From positions 133-32,905 of the forward strand of contig NZ_JQSG02000007.1 in the NCBI RefSeq assembly GCF_000754095.2: a stretch of DNA of 32,773 nucleotides, written 5' to 3'. How positions within the stretch are numbered: the stretch's first letter is position 1; every line of letters begins with the position of its first letter. Of the stretch, positions 1 to 8,508 are shown in pieces. Made by a program: the position numbers and the translations under genes. Source of the DNA: Acidihalobacter prosperus (GTDB lineage: Bacteria > Pseudomonadota > Gammaproteobacteria > DSM-5130 > Acidihalobacteraceae). The notes beneath the pieces are model-generated. The model had not been told where the DNA came from. It searched no databases and worked only from the letters and a program-made list of their open reading frames with translations.

Positions 1-90
1 GCCAAAATATCAGGCCACCAGGACCTGCGCATCCTGCAGAACGTGTACTACGCGCCCAAGGTGGACGATCTGGTCAGCAAGATGGATTAA
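1..90 (+). CDS. Tyrosine recombinase (integrase), C-terminal end only
   Basis: The window opens inside an open frame that ends in TAA at 88-90. The 29 visible residues read AKISGHQDLRILQNVYYAPK and a short tail. This matches the end of phage-type tyrosine recombinases: the GH of the second conserved box, then the Tyr-bearing segment (YY) that forms the covalent DNA link. The rest of the gene lies outside the window. Its stop overlaps the stop of the convergent DUF1643 gene by 4 bp. An integrase next to a block of methyltransferase genes suggests the edge of an integrated phage or island. The family call is good for such a short piece; the exact subfamily cannot be told. Confidence 0.75.
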   Translation, partial: AKISGHQDLRILQNVYYAPKVDDLVSKMD

Positions 91-605
91 CTCGCTAAGG
101 CTTTCTCCCAGGGGATGGGGGTTACGGAATAGGGGATATACAGGGGATGTGCCGGCGTACCATCCTTGTTGAGTCTCAACACGCTCGGCGTGATGCCATT
201 GCGTTTGAGCAGGTGCTTGACCTGGTCGCTGCGGTTCATAAGCAGCCCGTGCTTACCCCAGGCGCAGACAACAAGGCCAGCGCCGGCCGCTGACTTCAGA
301 ATGGCCTCGTCATTGTCATTGCCCACCGGATTCAGGTGCTGATAAAGCGCCGCCGGGTCAGTGGAGCGCAGTGCGAAAATGTTGGCCACTCGCAGTCCGC
401 CGAAACCCATGGCGCGGGCGCGCCGCTCGCAACGCTCTACGGTCGGATCGTTCTTGATCTCGTCGGCAGTTGACGAGTTGAGCATGATGAAGGTTATGTG
501 CACCTCAGTACCCCATTGCCGCGTTAGGGTGTAGCAATAGAGCCTGCACTTGGAAAACGTGGCATTGGAGGTCGACGCGCCCTCGGTTTCAGTGAGGGGA
601 ATCAT
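87..605 (-). CDS. DUF1643 domain protein
   Basis: This 172-residue protein matches the DUF1643 family pattern: an early Tyr/Thr-rich strand ending LTRQWG, then ITFIMLNSSTADEIKNDPT, a paired RCERRARAMGFGG segment, RVANIFALRSTDP, and later VVCAWGKHG. The family is common in phages and islands and has no firm biochemical role. There is no signal peptide or membrane segment. Its ATG overlaps the stop of the upstream nuclease-like gene (ATGA at 602-605), so it is probably translationally coupled to it and is the last gene of the minus-strand methyltransferase cluster. The length is normal for the family. Confidence 0.8.
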   Translation of the reverse strand: MIPLTETEGASTSNATFSKCRLYCYTLTRQWGTEVHITFIMLNSSTADEIKNDPTVERCERRARAMGFGGLRVANIFALRSTDPAALYQHLNPVGNDNDEAILKSAAGAGLVVCAWGKHGLLMNRSDQVKHLLKRNGITPSVLRLNKDGTPAHPLYIPYSVTPIPWEKALAS

Positions 606-1369
606 GCTGTGTCCTCCGTCTCAGCCTCGGGGCCACAGAACAAGGCGATAGCCTGATCGAGATTTCCGACCATACGTCGGAGATCGTTGCGAAGAGAGGA
701 TAATCCGCCGTATGTCTTGTTGAGTCCGAGGTGTTGTACCGCCCGTATGGCCCTTCCGATTTCCTCGCTGTCAGTAAACTCCGTGAGCTTTACGCCAGCG
801 ATTCTCTCGATCGTGGCAATGTGATCCATGACACGCTCATATTTTTGAGTTCGGAGTTTGATTTCTCGCTCGATCGTTGTCCGGTCATTTGCGCGCTGCT
901 TTTCAACTTCAGCCCTGACTGCTGCGCGCACCTCATTCTCATCAATGCCACTTGCGCGTCTCAGCATGGCGGCTACGAATTCGCGGGTTACGGGCTTAGA
1001 TTCGAGCTTTGGTGCAGCCGCGACCTGACGCAGAGCGTCCCCCTTTTGGACCTCATACTGACCCCAGGTAGGAGGTAGTTCACCCTCTCGTATGACCCCT
1101 TCCGGGGCTACGATCCACCACCGATCGCAATAACGCTGGACCGGTTCGGATTTTTCCGGATTCTTGAGTTCTCGTATCCAATCACTGCGGCTGACCTTCA
1201 CCTCGAAGCCGTGGATTTCCAGCCCGCGGCTGGGCCACAAATTGATAGATACCGCATCAGCCCATCGGCGTTGATTGGCGCCGGTGCCATCTGCAACCTC
1301 AAAGAAGATGCCCCACTCGGGCGCACAGAAGCGTGCGCGAAGCGCTGCTTTTACCTCGTGCGTCTTCAT
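602..1369 (-). CDS. PD-(D/E)XK-like (MmcB-type) phage protein
   Basis: This 255-residue protein has a nuclease-like N-terminal half. Asp38 precedes a strand carrying the GFEVKVSRSDW motif, in which E56-x-K58 forms a (D/E)xK signature as in MmcB-like and restriction-endonuclease-fold proteins. DRWWIVAPEGVI follows. The C-terminal half (about 130-255) is helical and charged, with coiled-coil-like stretches rich in Arg and Glu. The start overlaps the end of the cytosine methyltransferase gene (ATGA at 1366-1369). Placement between a DNA methyltransferase and a DUF1643 gene suggests DNA processing or repair. Activity is not shown by sequence alone; it could be a non-catalytic relative. Confidence 0.6.
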   Translation of the reverse strand: MKTHEVKAALRARFCAPEWGIFFEVADGTGANQRRWADAVSINLWPSRGLEIHGFEVKVSRSDWIRELKNPEKSEPVQRYCDRWWIVAPEGVIREGELPPTWGQYEVQKGDALRQVAAAPKLESKPVTREFVAAMLRRASGIDENEVRAAVRAEVEKQRANDRTTIEREIKLRTQKYERVMDHIATIERIAGVKLTEFTDSEEIGRAIRAVQHLGLNKTYGGLSSLRNDLRRMVGNLDQAIALFCGPEAETEDTA

Positions 1370-3180
1370 GCTTCATCTCTCTGCGCGACGGTCAGAGCGA
1401 CAGCCATATTCCGGACCCAAATAGGTGTCGCTGACAGTTGGAACGTCTCGCCGGTCTGCGCGAGCAAAAGGGTGCGGCCGAATTCTTCGCCGATGGCTCT
1501 GGCCGCTGCCGGCGGTACCGCGTTGCCGATGCGTTCGCGCCAGGCCTGATCCGAAAGTCCGTCGAGCTCAAGTTGCTCTTCGGGGTCTATCAGGGACTGG
1601 ATTGCGGCCAGTTCGAGGGTCGTGAAGGGACGATGCCAGGTTCCGTCCAGCGCGCGGATGATCGTCGCCAGCTTTTCGTCCGCCGCCGGCAGTGCATCAA
1701 TGCGGGGATATGCGACGCCCCATCGGCCATTGTCATGGCTGGCCGCCGCTGACACGGCGCCGCTGTGTTCATTCCACGGCACCACACCGTAATGCCCACC
1801 GGTGAGGTAGTGATCGCCTTTCTCACGGCGCATGCCCGGGCGCGGGTCCGCCACTGAAAAAGCGCCTTGACCCGTGGTGCTGCCGGACAGGACCGTACCT
1901 GCAGGGCGGTTCCAGTCGGTTACGAGATACTTCCCGAAGCTCGGGCCAGCGCGGCGAGGATCGGCAACCGCATACGCACCGGAATCGTCGCCTCCGATAA
2001 CGGTACCGGTATGGCTGTCGAATCGAGTGACCGCGTACTTGCTGAATAAAGGCCGGTTCGGCGGCCGGGGATCGGCGACGCTGCCGTAGCCGCTGCCGGC
2101 GGCGAGTTTGCTGGTGATCGTTGAGCTATGTTCGGCCCAATGGCGGACACCATAGGCATGGCCGTCGTTCCAGAGAGAGGACTGACTGAATCGAGGGTCG
2201 GCAATCGAGAATGCGCCGTTGGTCGGGCCACTTTCGCTTTGCACCACACCGGTAGGCTGATCCCATCGACGCACGCCCATATAACCCGATCGATATTCGG
2301 GCACGATCAGATAGTCGCGCAGCAAACCGTCCTCAACCTCAAGACGGTTCAGGCTGCGCCAGTCTTTTCCGGCCTCGACGAAGGCAAGGCGGACCCAGGT
2401 TTTCCATGCCAACCGGGGAACCCGATGCATAGAACCGGCGGACATATCGCCCGGGAGCGGCATGCGTCCAAGGACCGTTCCGACCGCCTGTAGATCGCGT
2501 TTCGGAGGTTCGTAGATAAACGGCGGCACCTTCTCAAGGTGCCGAGCGACCAGAAGGAAGCGCTTGCGGCGTTGAGCAAGCCCGCCTAGCTCACCGCAGT
2601 CGTGCGTCGTCTCTGCTACGGCGTAGCCATAGGCAGAAAGCAAGTCGCCGATTTAATCGAGCAGGAATCTACCACGGGTCCCGATTCTCGGGACGTTTTC
2701 AAATGCGACCAATTCCGGCGGGTCATCAGACCAGGCCTCCAACATCAGCCAGATACCGCGTAACGTCAACCTGTTCAGGGCCTGGTATTTGTCGGTGCGG
2801 CTCTTGCTCTCTGCAAGAAGCCCGGAGAATCCCTTGCACGGCGCGCTGAGGAAAACCGCGTTCGGTCGTTCGTTACCGGCGGCACGGCGAATGTCGGTCG
2901 GCGTACATTCGCGCCAATCAGCCGGCGGTTCGCAATCATGGAAGGCGATGTACTGGTCCCGATCGAACATGTCGAGGACGGTGCCTTTCACGCCAGCGGC
3001 ATGCTCGAAGTCCGCGATGGCGGCGGGGTCCACGTCGACGCCACCTATGCAGCGCCAACGTCCCTCAAGGTTCCCGACCCGAGGGGTGGCTTGGTTGAAA
3101 CCTTTGGCGCCACCGCCAAGGCCGCAGAACAAGTGAAAGTGGCGCATTTCGCGCCGTTCGACAGTCTTATGTTGTTCCAT
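1366..3180 (-). pseudogene. C5-cytosine DNA methyltransferase, split by one in-frame TAA
   Basis: Two pieces in the same frame form one methyltransferase. The 5' piece (2653-3180, 175 aa) has motif I (FCGLGGG, residues 18-24), the catalytic motif IV as SAPCKGFSG (Cys115) and motif VI (FENVPR, about 160-165). It then reads RFLLD and hits TAA at 2653-2655. After the stop the frame continues IGDLLSAYGYAV, then motif VIII (QRRKRFLLVAR) and motif X (RIGNAVPPAAARAIG) to 1366. No frame change is needed, so a single sense-to-TAA substitution is the simplest reading. The separately listed start at 2643 is a TTG and would lack motifs I-VI. A region of degenerate ADPR repeats (about 1702-2286) lies where the target-recognition domain is expected. 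Probably inactive unless read through. Confidence 0.85.
1702..2286 (-). repeat. Degenerate ~37-46-residue repeats in the methyltransferase target-recognition region
   Basis: Counting from the TTG at 2643, ADPR occurs at residues 148-151, 190-193, 227-230 and 265-268, and AYPR at 311-314. Each is preceded by a similar unit: Y/V-x-V-xx-W or F, then GTV or a variant, then G-A-x-S-V-ADPR. The units differ at the DNA level, so this is an old protein repeat and not a recent tandem duplication. In cytosine methyltransferases the variable target-recognition region lies between motifs VIII and X, which is where these repeats sit. Confidence 0.65.
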
Positions 3181-3347
3181 GATGTCCGAGTCTCCTAATT
3201 GTTTTTTGAAGATGTTCGCGGGCTAGGCCGCTATCTTTGTGTCCTTGAAGCAGCCCATAGATGGGCTGCGACCCGCCGGCCTTGAGTCATGTGCAGCGGC
3301 AGAGCGGACCCGAAGGGTGATCTGGTCAAATCTCCTGGCACCTCTGT

Positions 3348-4238
3348 TCAGTCATGGATGGCTGTGCGAAGGCGACAAGGCGGCGACTCGACCAGATAGG
3401 TTCTGTCGACCAAATCGCCAGACATCTGATTGCCGAACACGGTCCAGCCCGGTGCGGCGCGGCGTCCGAACAGTTCGAGGTAGGGACCGTCGTTGGCCTG
3501 TTCGATCATGGTTCGAAACGCTTCCGGCTTGGCGCTGTGCTTGCCGCGCGGAAAGGTCACCGCACTATGCAGGTTGCGGGCTTTCCACTGCGGCTTGCCT
3601 TTTCGGCCGAGTAGCAGCAGTTCGTGATTCAATCGCCAATAATTGCCCAGCCCCATCTGCGGCTTAACCCACACCGCCTGACTTTTGAAGTCGAATCCCC
3701 AGGCATCCATGATGTCGAGCGCATCTTTCAGGAACCCGTTCGTTGTCCAGAGATGAAGAAAACAGTCGGTATCCGCGAGATCGGGTATCGGCATGGCGGC
3801 GATATCCGCGCTGCTCATGGTGTCATAGTGGTTGTCGGTCGCCGCGCGGGTGCCCTGGTTGTCGTAGCGCCAGGGCGGATCGGCGTAGATGACGCGGTAT
3901 TTGCGCTGTTCGCGGATGAGCACGTCGAGACTGGATACGTGGCGGCATCCGTTTTGAGCGACACGTTCGCCGTCCGTCGGGCGAGGCTTTTGCGAAGCCT
4001 TGCCGCGTACCGGATTCATGTCGAAGCCCGTCGCTTCCAACGCTTCTCGGCGCTGGGCGCTGAGCGTGCCATGGTTGTATCGGCGCCGCTGTTCGTTAAG
4101 CCAGCGTCCGAGCGGGTCTATTTTCCCGGATGAATCGCGTACGGGAAGGTGGAGTTTGCCGTTGGCGAGCCGGGTTGCGGCCGCGGAGGCCTCGCCCAGG
4201 CGCAGGTGCCAGTGCATGTCGTTATCGATATCCTGCAT
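3348..4238 (-). CDS. MT-A70 family adenine methyltransferase with N-terminal helicase-associated-like segment
   Basis: This 296-residue protein has the MT-A70 catalytic core from about residue 112: YRVIYADPPWRYDN with DPPW at 120-123, then FLHLWTTNGFL, the WVKPQMGLGNYWR segment and LELFGRRAAPGW near the end. The family transfers methyl groups from S-adenosylmethionine to N6 of adenine in DNA or RNA. Residues about 38-76 (GKIDPLGRWLNEQRRRYNHG and the following LSAQRREALEATGF) resemble the helicase-associated (HA) domain, a small helical module, here fused in front. The gene is first in a minus-strand cluster with the broken cytosine methyltransferase, 167 bp upstream of it. No restriction enzyme is visible beside it, so a phage-type orphan methyltransferase is likely. 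Confidence 0.88.
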   Translation of the reverse strand: MQDIDNDMHWHLRLGEASAAATRLANGKLHLPVRDSSGKIDPLGRWLNEQRRRYNHGTLSAQRREALEATGFDMNPVRGKASQKPRPTDGERVAQNGCRHVSSLDVLIREQRKYRVIYADPPWRYDNQGTRAATDNHYDTMSSADIAAMPIPDLADTDCFLHLWTTNGFLKDALDIMDAWGFDFKSQAVWVKPQMGLGNYWRLNHELLLLGRKGKPQWKARNLHSAVTFPRGKHSAKPEAFRTMIEQANDGPYLELFGRRAAPGWTVFGNQMSGDLVDRTYLVESPPCRLRTAIHD

Positions 4239-4268
4239 GACCTGAGACCGTGAATGGGTTTCAGGTCA
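4238..4268 (-). promoter_or_regulatory. Inverted repeat touching the MT-A70 start codon
   Basis: TGACCTGA at 4238-4245 and TCAGGTCA at 4261-4268 form a perfect 8-bp inverted repeat with a 15-bp spacer. On the minus strand the second arm ends on the first base of the ATG at 4236-4238. As RNA it could fold into a hairpin over the initiation region; as DNA it could be an operator. No clear Shine-Dalgarno sequence is seen outside it. The function is inferred. Confidence 0.4.
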
Positions 4269-4363
4269 TTGTCCGGAGTTCTCGAATAACGCAAGCGCCC
4301 AAATAGATCAATATACGGCTGTTATTCGATCAATTTGCGCTTGTCGGATGGCTGCGCGCCGAG

Positions 4364-5017
4364 TCAGAAGACGATCTGTCCCCCGAGACCGATGCCATAG
4401 CTGGCGCTGCCGTTGCTCAGGCCCTTGTCGAAGTAGAGCTGGAAACCGCTGCCCTGTGGGTTGATGTTGTGGTTCCAGGCGACGATCAGGTCCGCCGGTC
4501 CGGCGTAACCCTTCTGCTCCGACTGCGAACCGGAGAACATCGCGGTGATGATGTTCGCCTGCGAACGCGGCAATACATAGCTCGCTCCGAAGTCGTAGGT
4601 GGCGATGTTCTGCAGGTTCGAGTTCGCCGGCTTGCCGACCAGGCGATAGCCGATGTGGGCGAACGGGAAGGTGTAATACCCCGCGCGGGCGTCGAAACCC
4701 AGGCCGGCCTCGTAGTCGTTCTGCCCGGTGCCGAGTCCGGCGGAATGCGAGGCGGTGGCGATCTTGACCTTGGCATAGGGATGGATGCCGATGCGGCCGT
4801 CGCGTGCGTGGGTGGCCGAATAGCGCACGGTGAACCATGTATCGCCCATGCCGGAGGCCGAGCGGGTCTGCGTCTGCGTGCCGCCGCGGCTGGACAGGTT
4901 GCTGCCGGCGAGGGTGGCTCCCTGCGGGAGCCCGCTGACAGACTCGTAGGCCAAAGTCATTTTGACCCGTAGACGACCCTTGCGGTACTGGGCGTAGATC
5001 GGAACGTAGAAGATATC
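4364..5017 (-). pseudogene. Outer-membrane transporter-like beta-barrel protein, 5' end lost
   Basis: The frame runs open from 5017 down to a stop at 4364. It reads DIFYVPIYAQYRKGRLRVK before the first ATG (4960), then GDTWFTVRYSATH, HPYAKVKIATASHSAG, GTGQNDYEAGLGFDARAG, FAHIGYRLVGKPANS and a C-terminal strand ending GGQIVF. The alternating pattern, the GLGTGQNDY element and the terminal Phe match outer-membrane 'transporter' proteins of the MetA-pathway/DUF type. Relatives begin with a signal peptide and about 20-30 more residues before the IFYVP strand. These are missing because the 85-bp repeat starts exactly at 5018. No promoter or signal sequence remains, so it is probably non-functional. 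Confidence 0.7.
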
Positions 5018-5102
5018 GGGTATCCGGAAGATCGTGTTGATTTGAGATGGAGTTGAGATGACGCATCTTGGCGCCTAAACCGGAATATTGTGTGTATGTG
5101 TG
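5018..5102. repeat. Left copy of an 85-bp inverted repeat
   Basis: These 85 bp, starting GGGTATCCGGAAGATC, are identical to the reverse complement of 17299-17383. Beyond 5102 one mismatch is followed by a further CGAC match, then similarity ends. The outer 24 bp also occur at 11505-11528 beside the ISL3 transposase, and a 21/23 match lies at 23740-23762. I read it as the end of an insertion element; its outer edge truncates the adjacent outer-membrane gene. Confidence 0.85.
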
Positions 5103-5193
5103 TCGACACTGCCACACCCGGCATGAATAGGGTTTGATGCTTGATTGTGCGGATTTCAGCTACACGATTTATAACAATTCACCCAGAGTATGA

Positions 5194-5598
5194 TCAGGCG
5201 TGTGAGTGCTCTGTATCAGAAAGTTGACTTAAAATAGGGCACGAGTCGCCTCCATCCGAGCAACACAAATGGCTAAGGCGTGTGAGTTCATCTTTGAATG
5301 CAGACAGACTGGAGATCTTGTGCTCTATTTCTGCAAGCTTTGCCTGAGTCAGCCCCAGGACCTGCCGACGCGCTTCATTGGGTGCTGAGCGCAACCGCAA
5401 CAGAACACGGATGTCATCCAGGCTAAAGCCGGCACTTTTGGCTCGACGGATAAACATCAGCTGTTCGATATCGTGACCATCGTAGTCACGTCGCCCAGCG
5501 GCATCGCGCCCGACGGCATCCAGCAAGCCTATTTTGTCGTAGTAACGCAGTGTCTCGGGACTGAATCCCGAGCGCCTTGATGCCTCTCCAATTTTCAT
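5194..5598 (-). CDS. MerR-family metal-responsive regulator
   Basis: This 134-residue activator begins MKIGEASRRSGFSPETLRYY, the MerR winged-helix DNA-binding domain. A long dimerisation helix follows, then a metal-loop candidate LCCSDGGDSCPIL near the C-terminus (a CC-x6-C arrangement as in ZntR/CadR relatives). At the position that is Cys in divalent-metal sensors (ZntR, MerR, PbrR) and Ser in monovalent sensors (CueR, GolS), the aligned stretch reads NEARRQV with Arg. A short C-terminal His pair (EHSHA) is present. I chose the ATG at 5598 because a strong AAGGAGG lies just upstream, inside the longer possible frame from 5616. It is divergent from the ATPase operon and faces a matching operator. 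Its metal cannot be assigned. Confidence 0.9.
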   Translation of the reverse strand: MKIGEASRRSGFSPETLRYYDKIGLLDAVGRDAAGRRDYDGHDIEQLMFIRRAKSAGFSLDDIRVLLRLRSAPNEARRQVLGLTQAKLAEIEHKISSLSAFKDELTRLSHLCCSDGGDSCPILSQLSDTEHSHA

Positions 5599-5746
5599 CC
5601 ATACCTCCTTCGGCAAACCGGGGCGACTCAGCTATCACCTCTAGAATCGCCAATGACGCGAGATAACCCGTGAGGTCTTCACCAGTGCGAGATCTAGCGT
5701 TTGTCAGCTGAGTGTGTCTGGCAGCGAAATATCATGCCACAAAGCC

Positions 5747-5777
5747 TTGACTTGGAGTTAACTCCAAGCGTTATAAG
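5747..5777 (+). promoter_or_regulatory. MerR-type promoter and operator of the YPC-ATPase operon
   Basis: TTGACT (5747-5752) and TATAAG (5772-5777) are separated by 19 bp, the overlong spacer typical of MerR-activated promoters. The spacer region carries a perfect 18-bp palindrome, CTTGGAGTTAACTCCAAG (5751-5768). It sits 33 bp upstream of the first operon gene, between it and the divergent regulator. This is as strong as promoter evidence gets from sequence alone. Confidence 0.9.
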
Positions 5778-5810
5778 TCACCAGGAGACTCGGGTAAAGA
5801 GGTATTCGAC

Positions 5811-6056
5811 ATGCAGTCGTTCGAACTACAAATCGGTGGCATGCACTGTCATGGCTGTGCGCTGAGGCTTGAACAGGTGTTAAAGAGGGTTTCCGGCGTC
5901 AGCGCGGTTAAGGTTTCCTATCAGGATGGTCAAGCTCGATTGATCATCGATCCCGATGCGACATCGCCGGAGAAGCTGGTGGCATTGGTGACCGACGCTG
6001 GATTTACGGCAACGACGACATCGGAGGGGCGGCGTCATGACGAACATCGCACTTGA
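5811..6056 (+). CDS. Heavy-metal-associated (CopZ-like) small protein
   Basis: This 81-residue protein has one HMA fold. The metal motif is GMHCHGC (Cys13, Cys16), followed by the usual amphipathic helix ([19 protein letters not shown]) and the C-terminal VTDAGFTA strand. Such proteins bind soft metals through the two Cys and pass them to P1B-type ATPases in the cytoplasm. The extra His within CxxC (CHGC) is less common than the usual small residues. It is the first gene after the MerR-type promoter and overlaps the ATPase start by 20 bp, which fits a chaperone-pump pair. The metal is not known. Confidence 0.88.
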   Translation: MQSFELQIGGMHCHGCALRLEQVLKRVSGVSAVKVSYQDGQARLIIDPDATSPEKLVALVTDAGFTATTTSEGRRHDEHRT

Positions 6057-8508
6057 TCCTTCATCAGACTGGCACCCTTGGCGAGACGAGCCCACGCAAA
6101 CACCGCCACTGCGTCGCGTCAGCGCCCATATCGGCGGTCTGCACTGCTCGCTTTGCACGGGAACGATCGAGCAATCACTTGGCAAACTGCCCGGTGTAAA
6201 GAAAGTCGCCGTGAGCCTGACCCACGAACAGGCCTTGGTCGAATACGATCCAGCGCTGACGGATCCGGCAGTCTTGATGGGAACGCTTGGCGATATCGGC
6301 TACGAACTACAGGATCCGAGGCGGGTCGAGCCGTTCGAAGTGCAGGAACGCCGTCTCGCCAATGAAGGTGCCCGATTCCTGCTGGCGCTTTCCGCCAGCC
6401 TGATCGCCGTGGCTTTGATGGCGCCGTCACAGGGCTGGCAACTCGTCCTTTCCGGGCTCGTCTATGCCACCCTGCTTCTTTTCTCATGGACGCTGCTCAA
6501 GCCGCGCGGATGGATACGCGCGCTCTCCGGGACGGCCACACTAGCGCTTCTCGGCTTGCTCATCTACGCATTGAAGTTGGATGGCCTATTACAGACCTGG
6601 GCGGCACCGTTGACCGCGGCCTTGGCGCTAGGCGTGTTTTTAGGCCCTGGCGGCAATTTTTTGAAGATTGCCTGGCAGTCCCTGCGGCGAGGCATTCTCA
6701 ATCAGCATGTATTGGTCGAAATCGGCGCTGTAGCGGGCATCATCGGCGGGGCCCTCGGTTTTGTTCTACGGCTGCCCCATTACCCTACGGCGGCTTTTTT
6801 CGGGGTCTCGGTGATGGTGCTGACCTATCATCGCTTTTCCGAGTGGCTTTCATTGATCGTGAAGACGCGCAGCTCCCAAGCGGTGCGAAAACTGCTCGAT
6901 TTGACGCCGCGTACGGCGAGACGAGTGGGAAAAAATGGACACGAAGAAACCGTGCCGGCGGAGACGCTTGCGATCGGTGATCGCATTCGTGTGCGCCCCG
7001 GTGAAAGGATCGGTGCCGATGGCCGGGTGCTGGAGGGGCATTCTTCGGTGGATGAATCGCTGTTGACCGGCGAGCCCCTTCCTGTTGAGAAAACGACCGG
7101 GACAAGTGTCGTCGGTGGTGCCATCAACGGGCCAGGCATGCTGCTCGTCGAAGTAAGCGCTGTAGGTGACGACAGTTTCCTGGCTCAAGTAGTCCGCAGC
7201 GTCGAGGAATCGCGCGCACTAAAGCCCGGTCTGCTGCATCTGGTGGACCGTACCCTACGCATTTACACGCCGCTTGTTCTGACCCTTGCCTTGCTGGCCC
7301 TGCTAGGGTGGCTGCTGGCAACCTGGCTGATGAGTGGCACACCGGATGTGGAGCGAGCGGTCTTCGCTGCGCTTTCCGTACTGGTCATGGGTTATCCCTG
7401 TGCGGTCGGGATTTCGGCACCTTTGTCGATCGTACGCGGGGCTGCCGATGCAGCAGAGGCTGGCGTGCTGATGCGTACGGGCGAGTCTTTCCAAGCGTTC
7501 CGCCAGACAACGCTCGTAGTGTTCGACAAGACCGGCACACTTACCGTCGGGCGTCCGCAGGTAGCCAAGCTCATGCCAGCCTCAGGAGTGGACGAGATGC
7601 ATATGCTGAGCCTGGCGGCATCGGTCGAGATGGGCTCGGAGCATCCGCTTGGGCATGCGATCATAAATGAGGCACTGGAGCGCGGGGTCGCTTTGGGCGA
7701 GGCGTCGGATTTCAAGGCGATAGCCGGCTTGGGCATAACAGCCAAGCTCGGTGATACCCAGGTCCAGATTGGTAATGCCGAATGGTTGCGAACGCAACAG
7801 ATCGCCATTCCTGATGATAAGGCCATCAAGAGCGCGCAAGCGCTGGGGCATACGGCCGTTGGCGTGGCGGCTGCGGGTCTTTTCCAAGGCTGGATCCTGC
7901 TGGGTGATGCCTTGCGCGAAGATGCCCGCGAGACGATCCAGGCACTGAATCGTCACGGCATCCGCGCTTTGATGTTGACGGGGGATCACCCGCATACAGC
8001 GGAAGCGGTCGCTAAGCAATTGGGCATAGAAGAAGTCTATGGGCGTGTCCTGCCTCAGGAGAAGGCCGAGCGCATCCGGCAATTTCAGGCGTCCGGTGCC
8101 CATGTCGCCATGGTAGGCGACGGCATCAATGATGCGCCTGCGCTGATGCAAGCCGACACGGGGGTTGCCATGGGGTCCGGCACGGATATCGCGATCGAAT
8201 CGGCCGATATCGTCGTTCTCAACAACCGGCTCTCATCGATTCTGATCGCCTGGCAGATCAGTCGTCGGAGTTATGCGCGTATGGTCCGTAATGTTTTGCT
8301 GGCATTCGCATTCAATGGCCTTGGCATACCTGCGGCGGCGACAGGACTCGTGAACCCCGTGTGGGCCATGACGGCAATGGCAGTGAGTGTTACCGCGATT
8401 TTCGTCCACTCCTTATGGGGCAAACCTGCCATATTTTTTTCAGCCGTCGGCAGTGTCGGCACGAAATCTGCTGTGCTATCGCAAGATGCCATGAGTACTC
8501 CAAGATGA
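6037..8508 (+). CDS. P1B-type heavy-metal ATPase with a YPC transmembrane motif
   Basis: This 823-residue pump has an N-terminal HMA domain (GLHCSLC, Cys37/Cys40), paired membrane helices, the actuator loop with LTGEPLPV, the phosphorylation site DKTGT (Asp497), the P1B HP motif (GSEHPLG) and the hinge GDGINDAP (about 694). The ion-path motif is GYPCAVG (Y453-P-C455), not the CPC of Cu or Zn/Cd pumps. Helix 7 has AFNGLGIP and helix 8 [12 protein letters not shown], altered from the YN and MSS signatures of P1B-1 copper pumps. GGAGGGG lies 6 nt upstream of the ATG. It probably exports a soft metal from the cytoplasm; the motif set leaves the substrate open. It overlaps both neighbours, so it is part of a tight operon. 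Confidence 0.92.
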   Translation: MTNIALDPSSDWHPWRDEPTQTPPLRRVSAHIGGLHCSLCTGTIEQSLGKLPGVKKVAVSLTHEQALVEYDPALTDPAVLMGTLGDIGYELQDPRRVEPFEVQERRLANEGARFLLALSASLIAVALMAPSQGWQLVLSGLVYATLLLFSWTLLKPRGWIRALSGTATLALLGLLIYALKLDGLLQTWAAPLTAALALGVFLGPGGNFLKIAWQSLRRGILNQHVLVEIGAVAGIIGGALGFVLRLPHYPTAAFFGVSVMVLTYHRFSEWLSLIVKTRSSQAVRKLLDLTPRTARRVGKNGHEETVPAETLAIGDRIRVRPGERIGADGRVLEGHSSVDESLLTGEPLPVEKTTGTSVVGGAINGPGMLLVEVSAVGDDSFLAQVVRSVEESRALKPGLLHLVDRTLRIYTPLVLTLALLALLGWLLATWLMSGTPDVERAVFAALSVLVMGYPCAVGISAPLSIVRGAADAAEAGVLMRTGESFQAFRQTTLVVFDKTGTLTVGRPQVAKLMPASGVDEMHMLSLAASVEMGSEHPLGHAIINEALERGVALGEASDFKAIAGLGITAKLGDTQVQIGNAEWLRTQQIAIPDDKAIKSAQALGHTAVGVAAAGLFQGWILLGDALREDARETIQALNRHGIRALMLTGDHPHTAEAVAKQLGIEEVYGRVLPQEKAERIRQFQASGAHVAMVGDGINDAPALMQADTGVAMGSGTDIAIESADIVVLNNRLSSILIAWQISRRSYARMVRNVLLAFAFNGLGIPAAATGLVNPVWAMTAMAVSVTAIFVHSLWGKPAIFFSAVGSVGTKSAVLSQDAMSTPR

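Noticed and set aside
4308-5117. A 269-residue minus-strand frame through the left repeat
   Set aside because: It is a different frame from the recognisable outer-membrane protein and its start simply translates the repeat, as does the + frame at 17287.
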